A stretch of DNA of 49,082 bases from Caldilineaceae bacterium (GTDB lineage: Bacteria; Chloroflexota; Anaerolineae; Caldilineales; Caldilineaceae), in the NCBI GenBank assembly GCA_019637645.1, contig JAHBVH010000063.1:1-49082 (forward strand), written 5' to 3'. Every line of letters begins with the position of its first letter. Positions within the stretch are counted from its first letter, which is position 1. The notes below the pieces were generated by a model. That model saw only the letters and a list, made by a program, of their open reading frames with translations, was not told where the DNA came from and did no database searches. Shown here piece after piece: positions 32,224 through 42,338 of this stretch. A program made the position numbers and the translations under genes.

Positions 32224-35200
32224 TTATTGGAGTAGTGGATAGGTCAAGTGGCGTTCCATTTGGTGCCAGGGAACCAACCATGGCGCTTCGATCCACTGTT
32301 GGCGTAGAAAGGCGACATATTGGGCGACAATCTTTTCGACCCGCTGGGCATGGGGTGTGGTTGGCTCACCGGCATCCAACGGCGCAATGAAGTGAAACTG
32401 GGTACAGCCAGCGTGATTGGTTGACACAGCCACGGGCATTACCAGCGCATTGGTCATGAGCGCAAGCTCGGCGAAGCTGCTGAAAAAGGGACGCCGCCGC
32501 CCAAGGAAGGCATACGTTTGTGCGGTGCTGGCCCCATAGTGGCCATCGGGGGCAATCCGAACGCGCCCCCCTGCCTGCAGGATCTGCCGCGCCGTATGGA
32601 GCTGATTGGCATAGAGGCTGTTTTGTAAAGTCTCGTTTTGAATCTGGAAATAGGCCAGATAGTGATGGATACCGCCTACGGTCGCCGTCGGGCTACCCTC
32701 GGGCAAGCGGAGCGACGCATTGGCGGTATGATGATGCTGCACGAGCACGACCCCCTGGGCCTTGGCTTGGGCTGCTGCAAGCCGCTCCAACCCCACAATT
32801 GCCGCTTCTGCTGCTTGCTGGCTTCCATGCTGTCGAATATGGTACTGTTGCACTGTATTATAGAAGAGGCTTTTGCTGAGGATCGCTTCATCATCAGGGC
32901 GCCAAGGTGTGTCGGCGACGGTCGCTAGCTGGGTGAGAAACGCTTGCGTAAGCGAAAGCTGTTTTGGATAGACGCGTTGCCGCCACGGCGCTGACCGACA
33001 GAGCCATGCTAGCGATTGGTGTGTCAAGGAATAGGGCAGCGCCTGGGCCAAGCCGTGCAGCAACCGGCGGCGGCGATGCCAATGGTTGCGTTGCGCCAAG
33101 GTGCGCCACCGTTGCGGGCCTGCCGGATCAGCGAGGGCCACGTTGAGTTGTTTTACCGCCTCTTGCTGGCGTGGCGAGAGAGTGTTGAATGCCGCCCCTA
33201 GCTTGTCGGGTTGGACCGCGTGGGTGGGTGCCAAGGCGCGGGCGAGATAGGCAATGGTCGGTTCGACAAAAAAGGCACTTAGTGTCGGTTTTGCGTCAAA
33301 TTGTCGTTCAATTTCGGCCAGTAAGCGCACCGCTAGCAAGGAGTGGCCGCCGAGTTCAAAGAAATTGCTCTCGATCCCTACCTGCTCGATGCCAAGGAGT
33401 TGCGACCAAAGTTGGGCCAAAGCCACTTCCAGCTCGGTACGCGGTGGCACAATGTTCTCCTCGCCCGCGCGGGTTGCTAAGCTCGCCGCTGGATAGGTTT
33501 TTGCCAAGGTCTGCCGGTCTACCTTTCCGGAAGGGGTTAGGGGCATGGTCTCAATGATGATAAAGGCTGCTGGAATCATGTAGGAAGGCAGTTTGGTCGC
33601 CAAATATTGGCGCAAGCTTTGGGGCGTGGGGCTGGTCTGCGCTGGCTCTGCCACTACATAGGCAATTAGACCTTTGGCACCAGCCTCGCTCGTATCGGCC
33701 AGGACAGCGGCCTGGGTCAGCGCGGGATGTTCGGCTAGGCTGGCCTCAATTTCGCCCAACTCTACGCGATAGCCGCGCAGCTTGACTTGGTGATCTCTGC
33801 GCCCGAGAAAGACAATATCACCAGAGGGCAGATAGCGGGCAAAATCGCCCGTCCGATAGAGCCGCCCTGGGCCAAAAGGATTAGCAACAAATTTCTCGCT
33901 TGTCAACGCGGGCTGGTTCAGATAGCCGCGCGCAAGCCCCATCCCACCAATATAGAGCTCGCCAGCCACGCCAATCGGCACCGGTTGCATCTGTTGATCG
34001 AGGATATAGTTGCAAACATTATCGATGGGACGACCAATCGGGATGCGGCTGGGAAGCTGATCGTCAGAAAAATCGGCCTTATAGGTGGTGCTTACACAGG
34101 TCGTCTCCACCGGTCCGTAGACATTAAACCAAGCGAGCCGGTTGCCAATGGCCTGTTGCCAGATCCGGAACGCATCGCTGGGAACCTGTTCCATGCCCGT
34201 GACCACCACGCGTAGAGATGGTGGGATCGTCCCTGTGCCTGCTGCGAGGGTTTGCACCCATTGTTGCCAATAGGCGACCGGCAATGAGGTGGTGGTCAGG
34301 TGGTGGTCGGTGAGAAGTTGGAGGAATTCGGTGATCGTGGGCGTCTCCTGGGGGCGGAAGAAGAGCCCAGCGCCATTACAGAGGGTGTTGATCACTTCGG
34401 CAATAAAGTGTTCGGAGCCAACCGAACCAAACTGTAGCCGCCGATCTTGGGGCGTGAGGGCAATCATGCGAGCGTAAAACATCACATAGTTTGCCATGGC
34501 TTGATGGGTACACATAACGCCTTTGGGTTCGCCCGTCGAGCCAGAGGTGTAAACGACATAGGCCAACTGCTCGGGTGCAACCGCGACCGTCAGATCGTGG
34601 CTGGCTTCCCCTTGCCAGGCGGCGCGTTCCTGTTGGAGATCAAGCTGTTCCAGCGCGTCCCACGTGAAGTCAGCGTGCTCTGCGGCTGCATCGGTGAGCA
34701 GGAATGTCACCTTGCTCTGCCGATAGATCTGTGCCCGTCGCTCGGCGGGCCAAGTTGGATCGAGCAGCAGGAAGGCCCCACCGGCCTTGAGCACGGCTAG
34801 CATGGTCGCGACTATCTGGGGGCTGCGCGGCAGACAAATCGCCACCAAGGTTTCTGCTTGAACGCCTTTGCGGATGAGAAAGCGCGCCAACTGGTTGGCT
34901 TGCTGATTTAGCTCGCCATAGGTCACTTGCTGCTCGCGATAGAGCAGGGCCGTATGCTGTGGCCTTGCTTGGCATTGTTTCTCAATCAGCCGGTGCAGAA
35001 GAAGGGGCTGTTCATGGACTACTTGGGTTTGGTTCCACACCTGCAACTGTTGCTCCCTTTCCGCTTCGGTTAAAAGCGGGAGCTGCGCAATCGTTTGGTC
35101 TGGTGTGGCAACCATGGCCGCGATGATCTCTTGAAAGTGGGTCAGCATTCGTTCCATGGTTGTGCCATCAAAAAGGTCGAGCCGGTAGTGGAGGGTGGCC

Positions 35201-36528
35201 TGTAGCCCGGTGGGTTTGCCAACGAGGTCGAGCATCAAATCAAATTCGGCAATGCCCTTCTCAATCGGCTCTTCCGCGATCTGTAGCTCGGCTAGCTGAT
35301 AGGCAGTAGAATCACTCTCACCGAAGACCAACATCACTTGGAAGATGGTTTGCCGATCCAGATCGCGGACGGGGCGAATTGCTTCGACCATCTTCTCGAA
35401 GGGTAGATCCCGATTGGCATAGGCGTTCAGGGTTAGGCTGCGGACACGCGCCAACAATTCACGCACGGTTGGGTTGCCGCGCAGGTCGCTGCGGATGGGC
35501 AGTGTATTGGCAAAAAAGCCCATTAGCCCTTCGACTTCGACCCGATCCCGATTCGTCATGGGGGTGCCGATGATGATATCGTCCTGCCCACTATAGCGAT
35601 AGAGCAGGATATTGAAGGCCGCCAGGACGGTCATAAAAAGGGTTGTCTTGGTTTGGCGCGCCAAGCTCTTTAATTCAGTTGTCAAGGTGGGCGATAGCAC
35701 CAGTGTTACTTTCCCGCCGGGTCTTGTCTCGACCACGGATTGGGGTAGCAAACGCGGGCGATCGCCTAAAAGCTCCAGAATCGGCAACTCGCCACTGAGT
35801 TGGGTCTTCCAATAGTCGAGCTGGGTTTGCCATTTCCCTTCCTGATAGCTGCGTTGCTGCCAAAGGGCAAAATCTGTGTATTGGATGGCTAGGGGCGGCA
35901 GCGAAGGGTTTTCGCCGCGACAGGCTGCTTGGTAAAAGTGGCTGAACTCTTGCCGGAGAATCGGCGAAAACCAGCGGTCGATGGCAATGTGGTGTAAGAC
36001 AAAGAGCAGGAGGTGCTCTTGTTCGGCTAGGCGATAGAGCTGCACCCGTAGCGGAATTTCCTGATCCAGTTGAAAAGGCTGCAAGAGCGCGGCTTGCACT
36101 TGTTGGCGGAGCTGCACTTCGCGCTCGGCCGCGGGGTATGTGCTGAGATCGATCTGGGAAAGGACCAATGCGGAGGGGTCACAAAGCTCGGGAATGGGCA
36201 CGCCATGGACCGCGGGAAAACGCGTGCGCAACGTTGCTTGCCGTTCGATTAAGTGGGTGAGCGCGGTTTGGAGGGCACTTCGATTGAGCACGCCATGCAA
36301 GCGCAGGGCAGTAGGGAGGGTATAAAAAGTCCCGTCCGGGGCTAATTGTTGAATAAACCAGAGCCGCTGCTGGGCAAACGAGAGGACCAGTGGATCGGTT
36401 GCCCCCCGCCGCGGAATCGCCGTATCGGCCACCGGGCGCGGCTGGTAGGTGAATGGCTGTTCGGCAGCAACCGGCTGTGGCCGGCACGTGTTGCTGCTTG
36501 GTACTAACGCTAACAAATGGTCTTTCAT
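32224..36528 (-). CDS. NRPS-like protein: condensation-adenylation-carrier plus C-terminal acyltransferase-like domain
   Basis: The 1434-residue protein reads C-A-T-LPLAT. The condensation domain (about 45-480) has HHxxxD at 179-184 (HHIAID), then Arg where Gly is usual. The adenylation domain (about 505-1010) has TSGSTGEPKG 661-670, YRTGD near 891, and the A10 lysine K1002. At the A4 site, where amino-acid-activating domains have the Asp that holds the alpha-amino group, it has Glu706 (GSEHF). The carrier domain has Ser1063 in LGGHS. Residues about 1140-1434 resemble lipid-A-type (LpxL/HtrB) acyltransferases, with HTANAS at 1267-1272 where HX4D/E is expected, and PDG at 1327-1329. There is no thioesterase or reductase, so I infer the terminal domain releases or re-esterifies the carrier-bound acyl group. 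Start behind AAGGCG. Confidence 0.88.
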   Translation of the reverse strand: MKDHLLALVPSSNTCRPQPVAAEQPFTYQPRPVADTAIPRRGATDPLVLSFAQQRLWFIQQLAPDGTFYTLPTALRLHGVLNRSALQTALTHLIERQATLRTRFPAVHGVPIPELCDPSALVLSQIDLSTYPAAEREVQLRQQVQAALLQPFQLDQEIPLRVQLYRLAEQEHLLLFVLHHIAIDRWFSPILRQEFSHFYQAACRGENPSLPPLAIQYTDFALWQQRSYQEGKWQTQLDYWKTQLSGELPILELLGDRPRLLPQSVVETRPGGKVTLVLSPTLTTELKSLARQTKTTLFMTVLAAFNILLYRYSGQDDIIIGTPMTNRDRVEVEGLMGFFANTLPIRSDLRGNPTVRELLARVRSLTLNAYANRDLPFEKMVEAIRPVRDLDRQTIFQVMLVFGESDSTAYQLAELQIAEEPIEKGIAEFDLMLDLVGKPTGLQATLHYRLDLFDGTTMERMLTHFQEIIAAMVATPDQTIAQLPLLTEAEREQQLQVWNQTQVVHEQPLLLHRLIEKQCQARPQHTALLYREQQVTYGELNQQANQLARFLIRKGVQAETLVAICLPRSPQIVATMLAVLKAGGAFLLLDPTWPAERRAQIYRQSKVTFLLTDAAAEHADFTWDALEQLDLQQERAAWQGEASHDLTVAVAPEQLAYVVYTSGSTGEPKGVMCTHQAMANYVMFYARMIALTPQDRRLQFGSVGSEHFIAEVINTLCNGAGLFFRPQETPTITEFLQLLTDHHLTTTSLPVAYWQQWVQTLAAGTGTIPPSLRVVVTGMEQVPSDAFRIWQQAIGNRLAWFNVYGPVETTCVSTTYKADFSDDQLPSRIPIGRPIDNVCNYILDQQMQPVPIGVAGELYIGGMGLARGYLNQPALTSEKFVANPFGPGRLYRTGDFARYLPSGDIVFLGRRDHQVKLRGYRVELGEIEASLAEHPALTQAAVLADTSEAGAKGLIAYVVAEPAQTSPTPQSLRQYLATKLPSYMIPAAFIIIETMPLTPSGKVDRQTLAKTYPAASLATRAGEENIVPPRTELEVALAQLWSQLLGIEQVGIESNFFELGGHSLLAVRLLAEIERQFDAKPTLSAFFVEPTIAYLARALAPTHAVQPDKLGAAFNTLSPRQQEAVKQLNVALADPAGPQRWRTLAQRNHWHRRRRLLHGLAQALPYSLTHQSLAWLCRSAPWRQRVYPKQLSLTQAFLTQLATVADTPWRPDDEAILSKSLFYNTVQQYHIRQHGSQQAAEAAIVGLERLAAAQAKAQGVVLVQHHHTANASLRLPEGSPTATVGGIHHYLAYFQIQNETLQNSLYANQLHTARQILQAGGRVRIAPDGHYGASTAQTYAFLGRRRPFFSSFAELALMTNALVMPVAVSTNHAGCTQFHFIAPLDAGEPTTPHAQRVEKIVAQYVAFLRQQWIEAPWLVPWHQMERHLTYPLLQ

Positions 36529-36601
36529 GGTTCTTCGCCTTATCTAGGTCAAGAGAGACCTTGTCATCTGGTTGGCTCTGTGGTTCCCACAACCGCCAAC
36601 G

Positions 36602-36638
36602 CCAGACCTGTCAGGTTTGGAAAACCTGACAGGTCTGG
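36602..36638. repeat. Palindromic repeat core, copy 10
   Basis: A perfect 17-bp inverted repeat CCAGACCTGTCAGGTTT (36602-36618 / 36622-36638) with GGA loop, between the methyltransferase stop and the NRPS start. It could uncouple expression of the two within the operon. Confidence 0.85.
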
Positions 36639-36683
36639 TCCTCCGTACGCTCTCTCGATATTTCTCCGTGGGGCAAGGCGCGC

Positions 36684-37574
36684 TTATCGCCGTTTACGCA
36701 GCAGTAGCGTAGGACAACACTCGCCTAGGGCATAGGTGGGATAGGCAATATCGATCCGCTCAAAGTGTTGCGCCAGCATCGCCTCAATTGCGCCGAGCGG
36801 CGGAAACGAATAACGCGCCAGGGAGTGCTCGTAGGAAGGAATATTCTCAAATTTGGTGGCGGGCCAGCCAGTCGCTTGGCAAAGTAGCTGCTCGTCGAGG
36901 TCCGCTTGGACCCACTGCTCCCAAAAGGTGCGGACCGCAAAGTTAAAATCCTTGTCGGCCAACGTCATATAGATCTGGAATTTGAAGCCATCAAAGGTGG
37001 CGAAGCGGCCAGCCACCAAATCGCGGAAGAGATCGGCCACGGGGGGAACTTTTTCGGGCCGCGCATAGACGCGGAGGACAAGCACCCCGTCGTCTTCTAA
37101 CACGCGCGCAACCGAGCTTGCCAGCTGTTGATAGCCATCGGGGAAATCTAAACAGTTAAAACTACCGTCACCGATGGCAACGGCACAACTCTTGTCGGCC
37201 AGGGGCAGGTTCAGCCAATTGCCTTCCCGCGCCGTGCGTACCCTAGGCAGATCACCCGGCCAAACGACTTCCAACATACCCGGTGCATTGTCAAAGGCTA
37301 GCACGTGGGTCTGTTGGGGCCAAGCCATGGTGGCAATGGCGGGGGTCACGCCCAAGAGGAGGGCCGTTGCCGCACGCGCTTGGTCACCCGCGTTCCGCTC
37401 CGCAATCGCGTGCGCGACAAAGCGCTCCATCGCGACGATATCCGCGTAACTAGGATGTAAGGGAGTCTCCATCTGATGGTAGACGCGGGCAAGCTTGGAC
37501 CAATGCTCTCTGGTCTGGGCAAGCTTGGGGTTGACGGGTTCAGTCGTGGGGGGAAGTGTCGCTATCTTGTTCAT
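36684..37574 (-). CDS. SAM-dependent methyltransferase-like protein
   Basis: I start at the ATG at 37574 (296 residues), behind CAGGAA; a longer frame to 37646 would overlap the upstream gene. A class I methyltransferase-like core is suggested by VLAFDNAPGMLEVVWPGDLPRVRTAREGNW (motif II-like acidic residue and the following loop), NLPLADKSCAVAIGDGSFNCLDF and VLEDDGVLVLRVYARP. The glycine-rich motif I is not canonical: LLLGVTPAIA replaces GxGxG, so SAM binding needs testing. In the cluster it could methylate the product. It lies 46 bases after the A-T gene. Confidence 0.75.
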   Translation of the reverse strand: MNKIATLPPTTEPVNPKLAQTREHWSKLARVYHQMETPLHPSYADIVAMERFVAHAIAERNAGDQARAATALLLGVTPAIATMAWPQQTHVLAFDNAPGMLEVVWPGDLPRVRTAREGNWLNLPLADKSCAVAIGDGSFNCLDFPDGYQQLASSVARVLEDDGVLVLRVYARPEKVPPVADLFRDLVAGRFATFDGFKFQIYMTLADKDFNFAVRTFWEQWVQADLDEQLLCQATGWPATKFENIPSYEHSLARYSFPPLGAIEAMLAQHFERIDIAYPTYALGECCPTLLLRKRR

Positions 37575-37620
37575 AGTAGATTCCTGTATAAAATTGGAAT
37601 ATATGGCGAAAGAGTAGCTA

Positions 37621-39546
37621 TCACCGCTGCGGTGACAGCTTTTCAAGACTTGCTCGATCGCTGGTCACCAGGGCTGGCTGGGATGGCTCAACCCAATCGG
37701 GTAGTTCCGCAAAGGGGAAGGGCTGCGCTTGGTATTGCTGAACAAGGCGGGCTAGCTCGGCCACCGTCGGCGTTTCAAAGAGATGGAGGAGTGAAAATTC
37801 GATCTGGAACTGCTGGTTAATGCGCGCGACGATCTGGAGCGCGAGCAGCGAATCACCACCTAAATGGAAAAAGGGGTCATGCACACCAATGGACTCAAGC
37901 TGGAGCACTTCGCACCAAATCGCAACTAAGGTGCTTTCCAGGTCATTGCGCGGCGCAACATAGGTCGCATCAACTATCTCGTTTTGGGCGTTTAGCAAGG
38001 GGAGGGCCTGGCGATCGATTTTGCCATTCGCGGTGAGGGGCAAGGCGGTGGCAAAAACAAAACGCGCTGGCAGCATATAGCTCGGCAGCCGCTCGGCGAG
38101 CTGTTGGCGTAACTGGATACTGTGCCAGGCAAGCTTGGGGTCGATGACCACATAGGCAACCAGCGCTTTCTCCAAACTTGGCTGGGCGTCCGTTGTGGCT
38201 GGTGTGGCGTCTACGGCGATCACCGCTGCGTTTTGGACGGCCGCGAGCGCCAGCAGGGCCTGTTCCACTTCGGCAGTTTCCACGCGGTAGCCACGAATTT
38301 TGACCATAAAATCTTTCCGGCCAGTGATGTAAAGACAGCCATCGGCGGTCTGATATCCCAGATCGCCCGTGAAGTAGGTGTACAGCGGCGGTTGCTGGTC
38401 ATCGACCCGGAATTTGCTTTGGGTGAGCGCCGGTCTCTGCCAGTAGCCTGGCGCGATATAGGGACTTTGCACCGCAACTTCGCCCGCTTCGCCCGGCACA
38501 ACTGGCCTGCCTGCTTCATCGAGCACCAACAATTGGGTGTGCGGGATGGGATAGCCAACGGGCAGTGTCCCGTTGGGGAGCGCTGCCAGATCGGTCACGC
38601 GATAGGCCGTTAGATTCAAGGCTTCCGTTGAGCCATAGAGTAAGTTTAGGTTGTAATTACCGAGCAGCTTGGTGCGGATCTGCACCAAATCGGCCTTGCC
38701 AACCATCGCGCCGATGAGATCCAGATCGCGTAACGAGCCCAAATAGATCGGCGTCTCTAGTGTGTCGCACCATTGGCGGAGCAAGGCAATCGGTGGCACC
38801 ATTAGCGTGATCTGTTCCGCTGTCAGCCACTGGGCAAAGTGGGTAACACCCTGGCGTTGAACCGCATATTCGCAGAGGCAGCCACCGCACGACAGCAGCC
38901 GGAAGGTCATTCCCCAAGGGCCTGCATAGGCCAACGAGGCGATGATGGCCCCCCGCGGGGATGGCCCCAAGGGTAGCGTCTGGTGCTTGCTCCAGGCACT
39001 GTGCAGTTCGGCCTGATGGGTGATGATCACGCCTTTGGGTTTTCCTGTGGAGCCAGAGGTGTAGAGCAGGGCGAGCGGATCCGTGCTGGCAATCGCGCGA
39101 TCTAAATTCGTGTCCGGGGTATGGGCTGGCACGCTATCGACTTCTAGCAGTTGCACCGGGCTACTGTCCATTCCTTGGTAGAGCAAGTGGGCCCGGTCCA
39201 CCAAGGGGCGATCCACGAGGATCCGCTCAATCTGTGCATCCGCCAGCATAAAGCGCAACCGTTCGTCGGGCAGGCTGATGTCGAAAACGACAACCGTATT
39301 GCCGCTTTTGATCACCGCCAAAGTCGCCGCGACTTGCCAAGCAAAACTCTCACAAAAGATCGCAACTTGGCCGCGGCTGGTGGCCCCCTGCTGGAGCAGC
39401 GTGTGCGCAATTTGATTGGCGTGGGCATTGAGCTCAGCATAGGACCACCCCACTGTTTGACTTTGGAGGGCTTGGGCGGTGGGGACAGTGGCCACCATCC
39501 GCTCGAAGCAGCGCCCCATCGTTTCATGTGGATTAAACGCTAGCAT
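37621..39546 (-). CDS. Adenylation-carrier (A-T) didomain protein
   Basis: A 641-residue protein: an AMP-forming adenylation domain (about 10-530) with YTSGSTGKPKG 162-172, YGSTEALN near 317, YFTGDLGY, and GKIDRQ holding the A10 lysine. The carrier domain has Ser566 in LGGDS. Aligned back from the LLSCGG stretch, the A4 position that is Asp in amino-acid-activating domains is Ala208 (SLAYAGPWG), so a non-amino-acid substrate such as a hydroxy, aryl or fatty acid is likely. No condensation domain is attached, so it must hand its acyl group to another protein, most simply the C-A-T-LPLAT protein at 32224. ATG behind GAGGAG; its first codons overlap the end of the glycosyltransferase gene. Confidence 0.9.
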   Translation of the reverse strand: MLAFNPHETMGRCFERMVATVPTAQALQSQTVGWSYAELNAHANQIAHTLLQQGATSRGQVAIFCESFAWQVAATLAVIKSGNTVVVFDISLPDERLRFMLADAQIERILVDRPLVDRAHLLYQGMDSSPVQLLEVDSVPAHTPDTNLDRAIASTDPLALLYTSGSTGKPKGVIITHQAELHSAWSKHQTLPLGPSPRGAIIASLAYAGPWGMTFRLLSCGGCLCEYAVQRQGVTHFAQWLTAEQITLMVPPIALLRQWCDTLETPIYLGSLRDLDLIGAMVGKADLVQIRTKLLGNYNLNLLYGSTEALNLTAYRVTDLAALPNGTLPVGYPIPHTQLLVLDEAGRPVVPGEAGEVAVQSPYIAPGYWQRPALTQSKFRVDDQQPPLYTYFTGDLGYQTADGCLYITGRKDFMVKIRGYRVETAEVEQALLALAAVQNAAVIAVDATPATTDAQPSLEKALVAYVVIDPKLAWHSIQLRQQLAERLPSYMLPARFVFATALPLTANGKIDRQALPLLNAQNEIVDATYVAPRNDLESTLVAIWCEVLQLESIGVHDPFFHLGGDSLLALQIVARINQQFQIEFSLLHLFETPTVAELARLVQQYQAQPFPFAELPDWVEPSQPALVTSDRASLEKLSPQR

Positions 39547-40703
39547 AGAATCTCCTCAACTAAATGGCGAATACGGGCGGTATTCACCGACTCGGTATAT
39601 TCTTTCCGAAAAAGGGCCAACCCCTGGGCCGCCAGTTGGGTGCGTTGCGCCTGATTTTGCAGGAGCGTTACGATGGCCTGGGCAAATGCGGGCGCACTGT
39701 CCGCCAGCCACATTGTCTCGCCGTGGCTGCCCTGAATGCCTTGGGCCCCAAGCGTGGTGCTGACGACGGGCAATTCGCTGGCGAAGGCTTCCAGAATTTT
39801 AAAGCGCATGCCGCTGCCGTGGAGGAGCGGAGCGACGGCCAAAGTCGCGCGTCGTAAATAGGGCACGACGGTAGGGGGCGAATCGACACATTCAATGGCT
39901 GGATCGGCTGCACACCAAGCGGCCAACGTGTCGGTGCGGGCACCAACGAATTGTAAGCGTAGCTGGGGTAGTTGATGCCGGACGGTAGGCCAGATTTCGC
40001 GGAGAAACCATTCGGCTCCTTGGCTATTTTGGAAAGTGCCAAAATGGCCGGTCATGATCAACAGATTGTCGGCGCGCGGTATTGGCGGCGTTGGTAGATA
40101 ATCGGCTTCGTTGATATAGGTAGGAATTAAAACGCTACGCGCGTCCCCCACAAACTGGGCATGATAGTGACGGTCGGCTTCGGTCACCGAGACGACGCGG
40201 TCAAAGGCGCGAAAGAGCCATTTTTCATGGTAGCTTTGCGACCATGCCCGGAGTTGGGTCATGATGCGTAGGGGGCTGAGCGGCATGGTGGCGCTCCATT
40301 GGCGGGTGAGCAACGATTGCACGTTGTGTGTTTGCATGATCGCCCGTATCCCCTGGGTCCGCAATGGCGGAAGATATTGTCCCCAGTGATTATAGCTAAA
40401 CCAAACGACTTGCGGGCGCACGGCTTGTATGCTGGCTTGTAGACGGCGTAGCCACGCGGGGCGCGGCTGCAAAATGTAGCGAAAATTGTTGGCTTTTGCC
40501 CAACCATGGATGGCATAGGCCGGAAGCTCCTGCCAATCGATGGCTGGCGCGCGGATGGGACAAGTGGGCTCTACCGCTGGCGCAATGACGGCAACGTTAA
40601 AGGATTGGTAGAGACTCTGGAGGGTATTCTGGCAGAGCATATAGACCCCACCATAGGCCGGGCAGGGCCGAATTTCGGTTACAAATAAAATTGTTGGTTT
40701 CAT
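39540..40703 (-). CDS. Family 4 glycosyltransferase (GT-B)
   Basis: The 387-residue protein has an N-terminal acceptor domain (FVTEIRPCPAYGGVYMLCQN, the family's GG-loop) and a C-terminal Glycos_transf_1 donor domain: LRLQFVGAR, APLLHGSGMRFKILEAFASELPVVST (the E-x7-type sugar-nucleotide site, with the GSGMR stretch common to TuaH/wbuB-like enzymes) and GIQGSHGE. It probably glycosylates the cluster product at the membrane. It overlaps the next gene by seven bases and follows the sulfotransferase at 40720 by 16 bases, consistent with one transcript. Confidence 0.9.
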   Translation of the reverse strand: MKPTILFVTEIRPCPAYGGVYMLCQNTLQSLYQSFNVAVIAPAVEPTCPIRAPAIDWQELPAYAIHGWAKANNFRYILQPRPAWLRRLQASIQAVRPQVVWFSYNHWGQYLPPLRTQGIRAIMQTHNVQSLLTRQWSATMPLSPLRIMTQLRAWSQSYHEKWLFRAFDRVVSVTEADRHYHAQFVGDARSVLIPTYINEADYLPTPPIPRADNLLIMTGHFGTFQNSQGAEWFLREIWPTVRHQLPQLRLQFVGARTDTLAAWCAADPAIECVDSPPTVVPYLRRATLAVAPLLHGSGMRFKILEAFASELPVVSTTLGAQGIQGSHGETMWLADSAPAFAQAIVTLLQNQAQRTQLAAQGLALFRKEYTESVNTARIRHLVEEILC

Positions 40704-40719
40704 CGGATAGACTCAGCCT

Positions 40720-41541
40720 TCACGAATACGCTTGGAGCTGTGCTAGGACATAAGCTTGCTCAGCCGGTGTAAAGACGGAATAAAATTTTTGGCCATTGGC
40801 ATTGTGTAATGCCGTGGCCTGTTTCCAGGGCTCGCTCGCTGTGATCAAGTGCTGCGCTGTCTGTAATCGCTCATGGATCATCCGTGGCTCGAAGGGTAGA
40901 CCAATAAATTGGCAGATCGTCTGCAAGCTCTGCTCAGGTTCAGTCACCAAAGCCTCATAATGTACCAGCAGATGGTTCGGCTGCGCTTGGTAGTGCTGGC
41001 TAAGGGCATAACAATGTTGCCAAGTGCGAATACATTGATCAAGATCGGCGTGATTTCCCCAGGCATTGGGATAGCAATTAGCGACGGCATAGAGCGATGC
41101 GATGGTATCCGCACCATTGCGCAACAGATGAATGAACTTGGCATCCTGGATCACGCGTTCCCATTGCGCAATATAGTAAAGATGCCCTGGGGTTTTTTCG
41201 AGCCAAACGCGTTTCTGTTGATTCAACGTCAATTGATCGAGGGTGGCCCCGAAGCGGGTCAGATAGAGGCTGATCCGCCTATCATAGCGTGGGAAGTGAT
41301 GATAAAGGGCTGGTTCGCCAATTTCAGTCAGGAATTGGTGCAAACGGGTTCGTTGGGCTGGTGAGACTATGCCCATTTTGTAGAGTACACGACTCAGCCA
41401 ACTGCGGCTCGTCACCAATAGGAAATGGCTCTCGGGAAACGATAGAATTTGAGAATGAGTCGCTAGCATACTTTGTAATAAGGTTGTCCCAGAACGGGGG
41501 CAGCCTACTAGAAAAAGCCGCCCCGCAATCATCTTGTGCAT
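40720..41541 (-). CDS. PAPS-dependent sulfotransferase (cluster copy 1)
   Basis: I use the ATG at 41541, which overlaps the upstream stop as TAATG; this gives 273 residues beginning just before LFLVGCPRSGTTLLQSML, the 5'-phosphosulfate loop of the Sulfotransfer_3 family. The 3'-phosphate site is FIHLLRNGADTIASLYAV (Arg, then Ser six residues on). The central EKTPGHLYYIAQWE is the usual substrate and catalytic region, and LVHYEALVTEPEQSLQTICQFIGL is the family C-terminal motif. It would sulfate a hydroxyl or amine of the product in the cytosol. It is closely packed with two more members, similar but not duplicates of each other. Confidence 0.92.
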   Translation of the reverse strand: MHKMIAGRLFLVGCPRSGTTLLQSMLATHSQILSFPESHFLLVTSRSWLSRVLYKMGIVSPAQRTRLHQFLTEIGEPALYHHFPRYDRRISLYLTRFGATLDQLTLNQQKRVWLEKTPGHLYYIAQWERVIQDAKFIHLLRNGADTIASLYAVANCYPNAWGNHADLDQCIRTWQHCYALSQHYQAQPNHLLVHYEALVTEPEQSLQTICQFIGLPFEPRMIHERLQTAQHLITASEPWKQATALHNANGQKFYSVFTPAEQAYVLAQLQAYS

Positions 41542-42305
41542 TAGCAATATCCCAAGGTCTTCAATAACGGGCCAGCTGATAGCTGGCAGGCCACTTTGAA
41601 GGGGAAAGGTAAGGTCGTTTGCCAAGCGCCCACACGCGTATCATAGATCTGCGCCTGGGCTTCCGCTGTGCGAAATTGGCCGGTGTACACTCGATAGGTT
41701 GCTTGGAGATCGTGGGGGGCATCTAAATAGTGCAACACCTTTTCATTCCAGGGTTCCTGTAAATAGGTCAGCAGACCACGGATTGTCGCTTCTGGTTGTT
41801 GGACCAAGGCTTCGTAGCGCAGTTCATAGTAATCGCTCGCGGGTAGCTGGCGGCCAACCGCCTGGGCGATGGTGATGGCCCGCTGCCATTCCTGAATCCC
41901 GCGCCAAGCGGCGCGGTAGCCCCAGCGCTTTAAGTAGGACGACATCACATCGCGCCCATCGCGGATAATGTGAACGATCTGGCTTGCGGGGAATAGGGTG
42001 CGAATGAAGGCCAGGTGTGGCGTGTATTGGGGGGTCTTTTCGGCCCAACGGCGTTTGCCGCGTTGCTGGGCATAGCTTTCTTGAAACTCGGCAAAGAAAC
42101 GCGCCATTTTCTGAATCCAGTAGCTTTGCTCAAAGCCATACAGGGCTAAATGTTGCCAATGTCGCCCCACAATCGGAGCGAGATCGACAAGAAAGCCGGT
42201 CTCTGGCCCGCAACTAATATGAGGATGCGCATCTAAGATCAACCGGAGGAGGGTTGTGCCGGAACGAGGTGCGCCGATAATAAAGATCGGGCGGTGTTCA
42301 TTCAT
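41541..42305 (-). CDS. PAPS-dependent sulfotransferase (cluster copy 2)
   Basis: A 254-residue Sulfotransfer_3 protein. FIIGAPRSGTTLLRLIL at 8-24 is the 5'-phosphosulfate loop, AEKTPQYTPHL the central motif, HIIRDGRDVMSSYL the 3'-phosphate site, and ELRYEALVQQPEATIRGLLTYL the C-terminal motif. Its TAA overlaps the ATG of copy 1 (TAATG), so the two are translationally coupled. AAGGAAG precedes its own ATG. Having several diverged sulfotransferases in a row suggests different positions on one molecule or different acceptors. Confidence 0.93.
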   Translation of the reverse strand: MNEHRPIFIIGAPRSGTTLLRLILDAHPHISCGPETGFLVDLAPIVGRHWQHLALYGFEQSYWIQKMARFFAEFQESYAQQRGKRRWAEKTPQYTPHLAFIRTLFPASQIVHIIRDGRDVMSSYLKRWGYRAAWRGIQEWQRAITIAQAVGRQLPASDYYELRYEALVQQPEATIRGLLTYLQEPWNEKVLHYLDAPHDLQATYRVYTGQFRTAEAQAQIYDTRVGAWQTTLPFPFKVACQLSAGPLLKTLGYC

Positions 42306-42338
42306 GATAGCTTCCTTCCTTGCTATCGCGTCGACAGA